NCBI GenBank assembly: GCA_003219925.1
Contig: QHQU01000026.1
Span: 1 to 6,336 of the forward strand
DNA: 6,336 nucleotides
Origin: Verrucomicrobiota bacterium
GTDB taxonomy: Bacteria > Verrucomicrobiota > Verrucomicrobiia > Chthoniobacterales > UBA10450
Direction: 5' to 3'
Positions 1 through 5,112 of the stretch are shown here, one piece after another. Under the pieces are notes generated by a model, which saw only the letters and a program-made list of their open reading frames with translations, searched no databases and was not told where the DNA came from. A program made the position numbers and the translations under genes. The first letter of the stretch is position 1, and every line of letters begins with the position of its first letter.

Positions 1-279
1 TGGATGCGCCTTGAGCGCGCCACTGATTTCAATCGCGCATTGCGCAGGCGCTTCCTGACTGGTGTAGAAGACCAACGCCATGCCGTCGCCGGTTGGAATT
101 TTTATCAGCCGACCCGCAGCTTCGGCTTTCTGGTATTGATCCGAACCGCGGACGATTTTCGTCAGCTCATCAACTACTGCCCGCTGCTCGTTAATCGAAA
201 ACTTCGAGTAACCAACAATGTCGATGAACAGGACATGCGCGACTTCGAGCCGAATTTGCTCTTTAACCTCGGCGGGCAC
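1..279 (-). CDS. Adenylate/guanylate cyclase, class III (N-terminal part, runs off window)
   Basis: The first 93 codons of a class III nucleotide cyclase, which makes cAMP or cGMP from ATP or GTP. The catalytic domain begins almost at the N-terminus. Seen: HVLFIDIVGYSKFS (residues 15-28) with the first metal-binding Asp at 20, then IPTGDGMALVF (61-71) with the second metal Asp at 65, then a helix QCAIEISGAL. The frame has a TAA just upstream, so the start is the GTG at 277-279, giving (M)PAEVKEQIRLEV. There is no clear Shine-Dalgarno sequence. The base-recognition position three residues before the Gly of TGD is Ile rather than the usual Lys, although a Lys lies one residue earlier. From memory, relatives in Verrucomicrobiota start the same way and carry a variable C-terminal part, which is outside the window. 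The family call is firm. Nucleotide specificity is not known. Confidence 0.88.
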   Translation of the reverse strand, partial: MPAEVKEQIRLEVAHVLFIDIVGYSKFSINEQRAVVDELTKIVRGSDQYQKAEAAGRLIKIPTGDGMALVFYTSQEAPAQCAIEISGALKAHP

Positions 280-285
280 GCCATG

Positions 286-314
286 AATTTACCCGAAATC
301 AAAACAATTGATAA
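286..314 (-). promoter_or_regulatory. Possible sigma70-like promoter of the cyclase
   Basis: On the minus strand TTATCA (309-314) and TAAATT (286-291) are separated by exactly 17 bases. Each matches four of six consensus positions. The -10-like box ends only six bases before the GTG start, so the transcript would be nearly leaderless. That would fit the absence of a Shine-Dalgarno sequence but also makes a chance match plausible. Confidence 0.22.
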
Positions 315-457
315 TTCCGCTTCCGGCCGACGATCGAGACCAAAGGTGGCTCTGTCGGACATTATCCGCAGCGCCCCGGTGAATTTTTCGAGCAAATTTT
401 CCACATCTCGTTATTAGATTGGCTGCGGCCTCCGATGCGGCCCCTGTCATCCCCCAC

Positions 458-477
458 TTTTCTTAACGTAAAGAAAA
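458..477. repeat. AT-rich inverted repeat in the gap between endonuclease and cyclase
   Basis: TTTTCTT (458-464) and AAGAAAA (471-477) form a perfect 7-base inverted repeat around AACGTA. It lies in the 289-base stretch (280-568) between the end of the endonuclease gene and the cyclase start. I see no coding sequence in that stretch on either strand. The stem is A/T-rich, so it would be a weak terminator. It might equally be a protein-binding site or chance. Confidence 0.25.
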
Positions 478-568
478 ATCGAATGGTCGCATCGTGCGCC
501 TGCGACTGCCTCAAAGCAGGTCGAGGATGTTGCGGGTCGCGGTACCATTTAGATATGACTACAAAACC

Positions 569-1402
569 TCAACCATTGCCGCCGAAATTCCGCTCGAGCC
601 AGGCGTCGATGAGCTCTTTCGAGTTGTACCCGGCTTTCATCAATATCTCGCAAATATCGGCACCAGCGATGATGAGAACAGGATGTCCATCTTCAAGGAT
701 CTCATTGTAAGCCTGTTCGTGGACACACGATGTCGTGATGAAGACGCCAAATTGACGATACCTCATCCGCGAGATGAGTCGGGTCGTTTCACGAACGCCT
801 GAACTATTGTTTGCGGCTGGCGTCTTGCATTTGGCTTCTAGTGCGAAATCCACGATTACATCCGTCGCGCCCGTCCCAATGCGATATTTCCCGACTCCGT
901 CCCTACCGCCATCGCGCCAAAATCTTGTCAGCTCGATGTCTTCGATGTTCTTGTCCATCAACTTCAAGATCTCACCGGCGCATTTCTCAAACGCATATTC
1001 GCGGTCCGGGTGAGTTTTGAAGAAGGATACCAACCGCATAAGAATCGCTTTGTGCGACGGTTTATCGGGAAGTTGTTCGGATCTCGTACGTAAGCGCGTG
1101 ACCTTCGGCGCTCGGAGAGGCAAATAGGGGCCTCCGGCTATCCACGCTAACCATTGCTTCGGCGCAAGCGCTTAAGATGTCGACAATCCGAGTCGCAACT
1201 CGCGTAGCCACCCACGTGAGATGCACGGTACTTCTAGGATCGTGAATACTGCCCGGTAGTCAGCGTAAGTTGCTTTGATCTGCTGCCAGGGCTTCGTTCG
1301 AGCTAACTCGCCGCACAATAGCTTCGTATCACAATTGTCTCGTCGCGTCACACACCAGCTTCCCATTTTCATCAACTTCGCCTCACGCGTCCGATAGTTG
1401 TA
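569..1402 (-). pseudogene. Restriction endonuclease, PD-(D/E)XK (Mrr/AspBHI-like), with in-frame stop
   Basis: The C-terminal 184 codons (1123 down to 569) carry a complete nuclease domain: YAFEKCAGEILKLM helix, then WRDGGRDGVGKY with the presumed catalytic Asp, then VDFALEAKCK supplying the E-x-K pair, then SRLISRMRYRQFGVFITTS and GHPVLIIAGADI strands. This pattern resembles the cleavage domain of Mrr-type and AspBHI/MspJI-type modification-dependent enzymes (from memory). The frame continues upstream as ALAPKQWLAWIAGG before PLRAP, which fits the linker of such proteins, then meets TAA at 1172-1174. Beyond it the same frame stays open for 76 codons (YNYRTREAKLMKMGSW onward) to a TGA at 1403-1405. 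So one reading frame is split by a nonsense codon, possibly GAA to TAA. The usual N-terminal DNA-recognition domain is incomplete. A shortened nuclease could start at TTG 1123, but no good ribosome site is seen. Confidence 0.75.
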
Positions 1403-1477
1403 TCAAAACGAAAACGCTCCGAGCTCGAGAAAATGCGTTTTCAACATCGACCCTTTTCCTCGAACGGAATCACTCAA

Positions 1478-1548
1478 CACCGAATCGTCTGCGTTAAATA
1501 CTCGGATTTCTCCACGTCCAAATTTTGCGCGGCCTTTCGCCTAATCGA
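1478..1548 (-). pseudogene. Relic of small gene family X (C-terminal fragment)
   Basis: Reads AKGRAKFGRGEIRVFNADDSV, matching AKARAKFGRGEIRVLNQDGSL of the fuller copy at 3129-3373. DNA identity is 45 of 55 aligned bases (1494-1548 against 3181-3235), counted by hand. A TAG at 1541-1543 stands where Tyr is expected. The N-terminal half is absent: upstream on the minus strand lies the end of the repeat-protein gene. Downstream the frame loses all resemblance and ends at the TGA 1403-1405. This fragment is all I can explain in the gap 1406-1596. Confidence 0.65.
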
Positions 1549-1596
1549 ATCGGGCTAGAAGTGTCGCGTGAGTTTAGATGAATGACCAGTGGTCGA

Positions 1597-3000
1597 TCAC
1601 TGAGAAGACGCGACGTTTTCTAGGTTCGGCGATTGATCGGCAAATAGCTTACCCGTAGGACCCACAGCTTTTCCTTTAGATTCGTTAAAGCCTGCCGGAT
1701 AAAGATACAAGCCGCGCTCTTTACCCTTATCTTCCTCGACCGCAATGCGATGGTCCCGCGCATAAGCATCGTGGCGAATGCCTGTCACTTGCCAGGATAC
1801 TTCCATGCCGGGTTTGCCGCCCGCTACTTTAAAATGATTATCGGTCATCTTCTGCGCGACATAAAGATTGGGTGCCGGTGCGCCGATAGCGGTAAGCTGG
1901 TAACGGAAATTCTGATTCAGGGCGCTGAAATAATCTGGCATGGGCACCACCGCCTCGCCCTTTTCATCCAGGGTCACGGTGCCGTCATAGATGTTCTTCA
2001 TGTCGGGTGACTCAACAAAGGAGTGGTAAAGGTACTTGTTAGCCGGATCCAGGGGGTGATCGATCTTGAACGAGCCGCTACTCTTAGTGAGATTGCCATT
2101 TATTTGAACGTTGCCGCCGAACAAACCGGCGATGGTATTTCCGGTTGTCGGAGCGGCATAAATTCCAACACTCCCGCGCGCTATGACCCCATAGGACCCG
2201 GCTTCACCGAACACGCCGACACCGTTCGCCATGCCGTGCACGCCAGTGCCGTTGGTTGACCTCCCGAAAACCCCATCGCTGCTTCCGCTGTCGCCCCACA
2301 CGCCGACCCCGGTACTGCTGTTGCCGTAGACGCCCGAGCCGCCGCTGTTGCCTTGGCCAAACACGCCAAGAATCCCATTGCCATAAACCGCCGTCCCGCC
2401 TGGACTGCTTCCTTCGACACCATTGCCTGCGCTACTTTGCCCGAACACGCCGACGCCGCCGCTGCCTGTCGCGTTACCATACACGCCACGACCAGTTGAG
2501 GTGCTACCAAACACGCCTGTATCGGAGGGCGCGCTTCCCCAAACACCGTTTCCGACAGAGCCCGTGCAGATGCCTTGAACGCCCGTCCGGCTACTCTTTC
2601 CGATGACTCCGAAGCCGCCCGTGCTCATCCCCTGCACGCCTGCTCCCGACCCGGTATTGTTGCCGAGGATCATTGGGTTCGTCGCACTTCCTTGCACAGT
2701 AAGTTTGGAGGACGGAGTGGCGATACCGATGCCGATCTTGCTACTACTTTCGGCAATGATCGAGTTGCCGACGCTATTGGTGCCGGTGAATTTCGCGATC
2801 CTCCCGGTTGTGCCCTGGCCCGTAATAGTGCCGACAGCTTCTATCTGCACCGCCTCAACTGTCGCCGCTTGAGCATTTGTATTCTCCGCCGGAGCCTGAG
2901 CAGCTAAAGGTAATGCTGAAATAAAAGCCAATACGATCATGGCTAGACCACTACGAAATGTTTGCTCAGATATAGGTGAGTTAATTTTGAAGCTGTTCAT
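1597..3000 (-). CDS. Secreted GV.G-repeat surface protein, 467 residues
   Basis: Function unknown; predicted to be exported and probably surface-associated. The start is ATG 2998-3000 because GGAGA sits six bases upstream; an upstream in-frame TTG (3016-3018) has no such support. Residues 1-36 form a signal peptide (hydrophobic GLAMIVLAFISALPLAAQA, cut before PAEN). Residues about 60-105 form a head, TGRIAKFTGTNSVGNSII then SSKIGIGIATPSSKLTVQGS, of the kind seen before fibre-like repeats. Residues about 121-281 hold ten or more short Gly-rich units (GVYGNSSTGVGVWGDS type), likely a repetitive beta structure. Residues about 309-445 form a conserved-looking tail, KIDHPLDPANKYLYHSFVES through SWQVTGIRHDAYARDHRI to RGLYLYPAGF. 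From memory this head-repeat-tail design recurs in soil Acidobacteriota and Verrucomicrobiota. It stands alone in its transcription unit and looks intact. Confidence 0.88.
   Translation of the reverse strand: MNSFKINSPISEQTFRSGLAMIVLAFISALPLAAQAPAENTNAQAATVEAVQIEAVGTITGQGTTGRIAKFTGTNSVGNSIIAESSSKIGIGIATPSSKLTVQGSATNPMILGNNTGSGAGVQGMSTGGFGVIGKSSRTGVQGICTGSVGNGVWGSAPSDTGVFGSTSTGRGVYGNATGSGGVGVFGQSSAGNGVEGSSPGGTAVYGNGILGVFGQGNSGGSGVYGNSSTGVGVWGDSGSSDGVFGRSTNGTGVHGMANGVGVFGEAGSYGVIARGSVGIYAAPTTGNTIAGLFGGNVQINGNLTKSSGSFKIDHPLDPANKYLYHSFVESPDMKNIYDGTVTLDEKGEAVVPMPDYFSALNQNFRYQLTAIGAPAPNLYVAQKMTDNHFKVAGGKPGMEVSWQVTGIRHDAYARDHRIAVEEDKGKERGLYLYPAGFNESKGKAVGPTGKLFADQSPNLENVASSQ
2200..2640. repeat. Degenerate tandem coding repeat
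   Basis: The plus strand repeats a core like CC(G/A)(A/T)ACACGCC (for example near 2209, 2294, 2356, 2439, 2477 and 2507) at roughly 30-40 base spacing. It encodes the GV(F/Y/W)G units of the secreted repeat protein on the other strand. Units differ in sequence and spacing, so this is protein repeat structure and not a CRISPR array. Confidence 0.75.
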
Positions 3001-3006
3001 GATGAA

Positions 3007-3012
3007 TCTCCG
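3007..3012 (-). promoter_or_regulatory. Ribosome binding site deciding the repeat-protein start
   Basis: The minus strand reads CCGGAGATTCATCATG. GGAG lies seven to eight bases before the ATG at 2998-3000, the usual distance, and so selects this codon over the in-frame TTG at 3016-3018. Confidence 0.7.
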
Positions 3013-3081
3013 GTTCAATGTTAGATATTAGTGGAGCTGGCGCCTTTGTTGTTTAAGGGCGCGCCCCGTTGCGCTCTTCTA

Positions 3082-3106
3082 CTTGACTAGATTACGGCGG
3101 GTCAAG
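3082..3106. promoter_or_regulatory. Inverted repeat upstream of the repeat-protein gene
   Basis: CTTGAC (3082-3087) and GTCAAG (3101-3106) are perfect 6-base arms separated by 13 bases, about 80 bases before the ATG of the repeat-protein gene. On the minus strand one arm contains TTGACC, which could be a -35 box, but the -10 position 17 bases on (GTAGAA) is poor. It may be an operator overlapping a promoter, or chance. Confidence 0.25.
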
Positions 3107-3128
3107 CCAAATCGACCTGTCGGCAAGC

Positions 3129-3373
3129 TCATCGGTTGTTTTGATTGAAGTCAATCACGGATTCCAGTGATCCGTCTTGATTAAGCACCCGAATTTCTCC
3201 GCGTCCAAATTTCGCGCGCGCTTTCGCATAACCGATAGCATCCTCTTTCGCACTCTCTCCAATCCCGTACGGCCCAACGCCCAGCCCTTCAAAACACTGC
3301 CAGCCCCTCGGTATGGCCGAATCTCGATGATCGTTTGAGGCTGTTGCACGGGATTAGCTGATTCTGGCATCAT
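3129..3373 (-). pseudogene. Small gene family X, frameshifted copy
   Basis: Two overlapping frames together spell one coherent protein of about 81 residues. From ATG 3371-3373 the first frame gives MMPESANPVQQPQTIIEIRPYRG. After the GGGG run (CCCC at 3304-3307 on the plus strand) the sense continues one frame over as GWQCFEGLGVGPYGIG, then ESAKEDAIGYAKARAKFGRG, then EIRVLNQDGSLESVIDFNQ and NNR, with TGA at 3129-3131. Restoring one G (GGGGG, Arg-Gly-Gly-Trp) joins them. I recall similar small proteins in Verrucomicrobiota, resembling in style DUF2188-type proteins, but know no function. No good Shine-Dalgarno is seen. The missing base in a homopolymer could be a sequencing error. A second fragment of the family is at 1478-1548. 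Confidence 0.72.
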
Positions 3374-3380
3374 GCCGCCG

Positions 3381-3566
3381 ATGAAACACTGGGAGACCGT
3401 CGCTGACAGGCTCGGTGCTGCTGGCTGGTCGTGGGGCTATTGCAGCGCCATTACCCGAGATGGCTGGCGTTAGATTGTTGACGCACACGGTCATGGCGAA
3501 CGCTACATCGTTCATTCTGACGAACCGCTGAGTGCCTTTCTGGAATTGGAAGCGATAGTGCTGTAG
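3381..3566 (+). pseudogene. Small gene family Y, copy 1, with in-frame amber codon
   Basis: Reads MKHWETVADRLGAAGWSWGY then CSAITRDGWR, then TAG (3471-3473), then IVDAHGHGERYIVHSDEPLS and AFLELEAIVL, ending with TAG 3564-3566. The second copy at 5113-5303 has Trp (TGG) exactly at the TAG position, so a single G-to-A change explains the stop. Whole length would be 61 residues. I recall many such small .YWE.IAD proteins in soil Verrucomicrobiota and Acidobacteriota; their function is unknown to me. The start could also be the in-frame ATG at 3372-3374. Neither has a good ribosome site. The gene points away from the family X copy, only seven bases from its start codon. Confidence 0.72.
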
Positions 3567-3715
3567 TGTTTTTTTCCATCCGAAGTGTAGGATTTCGCTC
3601 GACAATGGCACGCGATCGTGTCAAAAGGCGGCCTTAATTAAGACCTAGATTGGGCCGGGGACGTTTTCGGGATGATGTGAACAACCGGCATCGCGGATAT
3701 AAGGAGCACCTAAAG

Positions 3716-3787
3716 ATGCCATTGAGCGGTTCGTTCGTCCCGACATGCCAAGCGGCCAAGCGTCACAAGCCGTTGAGGCCGAAGTAG
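3716..3787 (+). CDS. Candidate 23-residue small ORF
   Basis: ATG 3716-3718 follows AAGGAG (3701-3706) at nine bases, one of the better ribosome sites in the window. It opens a frame reading MPLSGSFVPTCQAAKRHKPL plus RPK, ending with TAG 3785-3787. The peptide is basic, with no membrane segment or recognised motif. It lies in the 390-base stretch between the family Y copy and the sulfotransferase, and its end overlaps the first GTCAC motif. It may be a leader peptide, the remains of a longer gene, or chance. Confidence 0.25.
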   Translation: MPLSGSFVPTCQAAKRHKPLRPK

Positions 3788-3934
3788 AACTATATTTTTA
3801 GACTGTGACACATTCACACCGTAAGCGTCACACCAACTGTCAGAGAAAGGCGGCCAAGCGTGGTAGAAATCTCCGGACAGACATGACGTGTTGTGACACA
3901 CATAGTGACGGACATGTCACAAAGGAAGCGTCAC
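3762..3934 (+). promoter_or_regulatory. Cluster of GTCAC/GTGAC motifs upstream of the sulfotransferase
   Basis: Seven GTCAC or GTGAC words lie in 173 bases: 3762-3766, 3805-3809, 3827-3831, 3893-3897, 3905-3909, 3916-3920 and 3930-3934. Less than one is expected by chance. Three share a longer form AAGCGTCAC (ending at 3766, 3831 and 3934). Two pairs form inverted repeats: TGTGA-5-TCACA (3804-3818), and the perfect 8-base TTGTGACA (3891-3898) with TGTCACAA (3915-3922). GCGGCCAAGCGT also occurs twice (near 3751 and 3851). The pattern suggests multiple binding sites for a regulator; TGTGA/TCACA half-sites resemble those of the CRP/FNR family, though the 5-base spacing is one short of classic CRP. 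Confidence 0.45.
3891..3922 (+). promoter_or_regulatory. Perfect 8-base inverted repeat, candidate operator or hairpin
   Basis: TTGTGACA (3891-3898) and TGTCACAA (3915-3922) are exact reverse complements with a 16-base spacer that contains a further GTGAC (3905-3909). It lies about 50 bases before the sulfotransferase ATG and directly before AAAGGAAG, so binding or folding here could gate transcription or ribosome access. Confidence 0.4.
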
Positions 3935-3938
3935 GATA

Positions 3939-3977
3939 ATGGCGACTTACAAAATCTTTGACGCTGGTGATGCTTAG
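3939..3977 (+). CDS. Possible 12-codon leader ORF
   Basis: ATG 3939-3941 follows GGAAG at about ten bases and reads MATYKIFDAGDA before TAG 3975-3977. The stop overlaps the start of the sulfotransferase ATG (3970) in another frame, a geometry that would allow translational coupling. The sulfotransferase itself has no good ribosome site of its own, which gives the idea some weight. It is too short to judge on composition. Confidence 0.25.
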   Translation: MATYKIFDAGDA

Positions 3978-4815
3978 AACTTTCGTCGCGAGGCGCCGCA
4001 AGCGCAACAAATCAACCCGTCAAATCGCCGCCAATTTGCACTCGGTGACTTATGGGCCACAGCCGATTGTCGATCTGAGGAACAAGATCGTTCTTCTATG
4101 GAGTGCAAAAGCAGGTTCCGTTTTCGCGATCAAATGGATGTTTAAGCATATGGGACTGCTTGAAGAAGCCCTGGCCTTTCACCCATGGATTCACTGTTAC
4201 CGGATGAACGTTTTCTGTCTTAGTGATCGATATAAAGCGGCGGTAGAAGACTTCTTTCAGTCACCATTGTCGTATCGCGTTATCAAGTTTGTGCGATCGC
4301 CATTTAAGCGCGCTGTAAGTTCGTATGTACATGTCTTACAAAATGCTGAAAGGAACTCGGATTTGGTCGAAACTCTCGTTGGAGCCGAGCAGAAGTTCAC
4401 ATTTTCATTCGATCAGTTCGTGGGCTATCTCGGCACTATTGATTTGAGAAATAGCGACGTTCACTATCGAACTCAAACACATCAACTGGAGCGTGAGTTG
4501 TCACCGGGATCGCTGTTTCTATTAAATCTGGACCATTCAATGGAGTCGTTACCGAAGCTCGAAAGTTATCTAGGCTTGCCGCAGACAGATCCACAACAAT
4601 ACCGGATATCATCTCATCACGCTACTCGCTCCCTAGGCGCTCCCGCGCAATTTATTGGCGATCAACTCTTCGAGTTTTCCGATCGTGGCCAGGCTTCGGT
4701 TCCAGACTACCGTAGCTTCTATAACCGTGACCTGGAGCAGCGCGTTTACCATCTGTATGCAGAGGATTTTCTTCGCTATGGATTTTCGACAGTTATAAAT
4801 AGGCGAGATCCGTAA
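3970..4815 (+). CDS. Sulfotransferase (Sulfotransfer_2-like), about 281 residues
   Basis: Predicted to move sulfate from PAPS to an acceptor, probably a carbohydrate hydroxyl. Numbering from ATG 3970: LLWSAKAGSVFAIKWMF (about 43-59) is the 5'-phosphosulfate loop with Lys and Ser in place; KFVRSPFKRAVSSYVHV (about 106-122) is the 3'-phosphate site with the R.P..R..S.Y pattern; HYRTQTHQ (about 165-172) lies where substrate-binding residues are usual; SFYNRDLEQRVYHLYAEDFLRYGF (segment 249-272) is the typical C-terminal helix. Length is normal and the frame is unbroken. There is no signal peptide or membrane helix, so it is likely cytosolic. In-frame TTG 3958 and GTG 3967 are other possible starts; none has a clear Shine-Dalgarno, but a leader ORF ends here. 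No glycan biosynthesis genes are nearby, so the acceptor cannot be guessed. It may be controlled by the upstream GTCAC cluster. Confidence 0.82.
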   Translation: MLRTFVARRRKRNKSTRQIAANLHSVTYGPQPIVDLRNKIVLLWSAKAGSVFAIKWMFKHMGLLEEALAFHPWIHCYRMNVFCLSDRYKAAVEDFFQSPLSYRVIKFVRSPFKRAVSSYVHVLQNAERNSDLVETLVGAEQKFTFSFDQFVGYLGTIDLRNSDVHYRTQTHQLERELSPGSLFLLNLDHSMESLPKLESYLGLPQTDPQQYRISSHHATRSLGAPAQFIGDQLFEFSDRGQASVPDYRSFYNRDLEQRVYHLYAEDFLRYGFSTVINRRDP

Positions 4816-4838
4816 AGCTTTGGTTTAAATAGCCGGCG

Positions 4839-4865
4839 AAAAAACAAAACTTGGCGAAAGCCAAG
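4839..4865 (-). terminator. Rho-independent terminator, minus strand
   Basis: On the minus strand CTTGGC, loop TTTC, GCCAAG forms a perfect 6-base stem (4850-4865), followed directly by TTTTGTTTTTT (4849-4839). It sits 77 bases after the stop of the DUF6804-like gene and would end its transcript. The plus strand lacks a T-run after the stem, so it is not an obvious terminator for the sulfotransferase, though the stem would form there too. Confidence 0.72.
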
Positions 4866-4997
4866 GTGATTGCGGAGATACCTAAAAGCAAAGCCGACGA
4901 GCCGGAATATTTCATTAACCTCGGCCACTTCGAATCGAAGATTACTTTTTATTCCGCAAGAAAACCCCAGTGGCAACCGCAATCGCTCCGACTGTAA
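4851..4997 (+). CDS. Doubtful small ORF between sulfotransferase and family Y copy 2
   Basis: A plus-strand frame open from TAG 4829-4831 to TAA 4995-4997. From TTG 4851 it gives 48 residues beginning (M)AKAKVIAEIPKSKADEPEYF then INLGHFESK. The first 30 residues are hydrophilic and look protein-like with G/C-ending codons. The last third runs antisense to the clearly membrane-protein-like reading at 4942-5112, and the beginning lies in the minus-strand terminator stem. There is no ribosome site. It may be a gene fragment whose 3' end was replaced, or chance. Confidence 0.2.
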   Translation: MAKAKVIAEIPKSKADEPEYFINLGHFESKITFYSARKPQWQPQSLRL

Positions 4998-5112
4998 ACC
5001 AATTCAGGCCAGCCCAAGTGTTGCGATCCAAATGGACGCGGAAAACTGGATTGTATAACGCGGCCAACACCCCAAAAATCCAAGCCCAAGTCACGCGATT
5101 CAAGGTGAACCT
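4942..5112 (-). pseudogene. C-terminal fragment of a DUF6804-like small membrane protein
   Basis: Reads about 55 codons, (HRFTLN)RVTWAWIFGVLAALYNPV then FRVHLDRNTWAGLNW and FTVGAIAVATGVFLRNKK, with TAA 4942-4944. Two hydrophobic segments flank an NP...HLDR.TW motif, which I recall from the C-terminal half of the roughly 110-residue DUF6804 family. The N-terminal half is missing: the frame upstream stays open but runs antisense into the family Y copy. GTG 5092-5094 could start a 50-residue remnant. The upstream boundary is approximate. A good terminator follows at 4839-4865, so this was once the end of a real transcription unit. Function unknown. Confidence 0.6.
5102..5107 (+). promoter_or_regulatory. 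Ribosome binding site of family Y copy 2
   Basis: AAGGTG lies five bases before GTG 5113-5115, supporting this start. It falls inside the opposite-strand DUF6804-like fragment. Confidence 0.5.

Noticed and set aside
4..417. 137-codon plus-strand open frame at the window start
   Set aside because: It runs antisense to the cyclase, whose minus-strand reading has clear catalytic motifs; the plus-strand product has none.
1584..1594. Palindrome GACCAGTGGTC just after the repeat-protein stop, considered as a terminator
   Set aside because: Only five pairs with a one-base centre and no T-run on the minus strand.
2200..2640. Regularly spaced repeats that could suggest a CRISPR array
   Set aside because: Units are degenerate, spacing varies, and they encode the GV.G protein repeats in an intact frame; no cas genes are nearby.
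2181..2907. Several long open frames on both strands inside the repeat-protein gene, rich in Arg or Ala
   Set aside because: They are frame shadows of a GC-rich repetitive gene; the minus-strand frame from 3000 has signal peptide, head, repeats and tail in order.
3304..3307. Programmed frameshift in family X
   Set aside because: The site is a plain GGGG without the X-XXY-YYZ pattern or a visible downstream stimulator; a lost base explains it more simply.
3354..3611. 85-codon minus-strand open frame
   Set aside because: It is antisense to family Y copy 1, whose plus-strand reading matches the second copy at 5113-5303 along its length.
3710..3901. 63-codon minus-strand open frame in the leader region
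   Set aside because: No recognisable protein, no ribosome site, and the stretch is dominated by short regulatory-type repeats.
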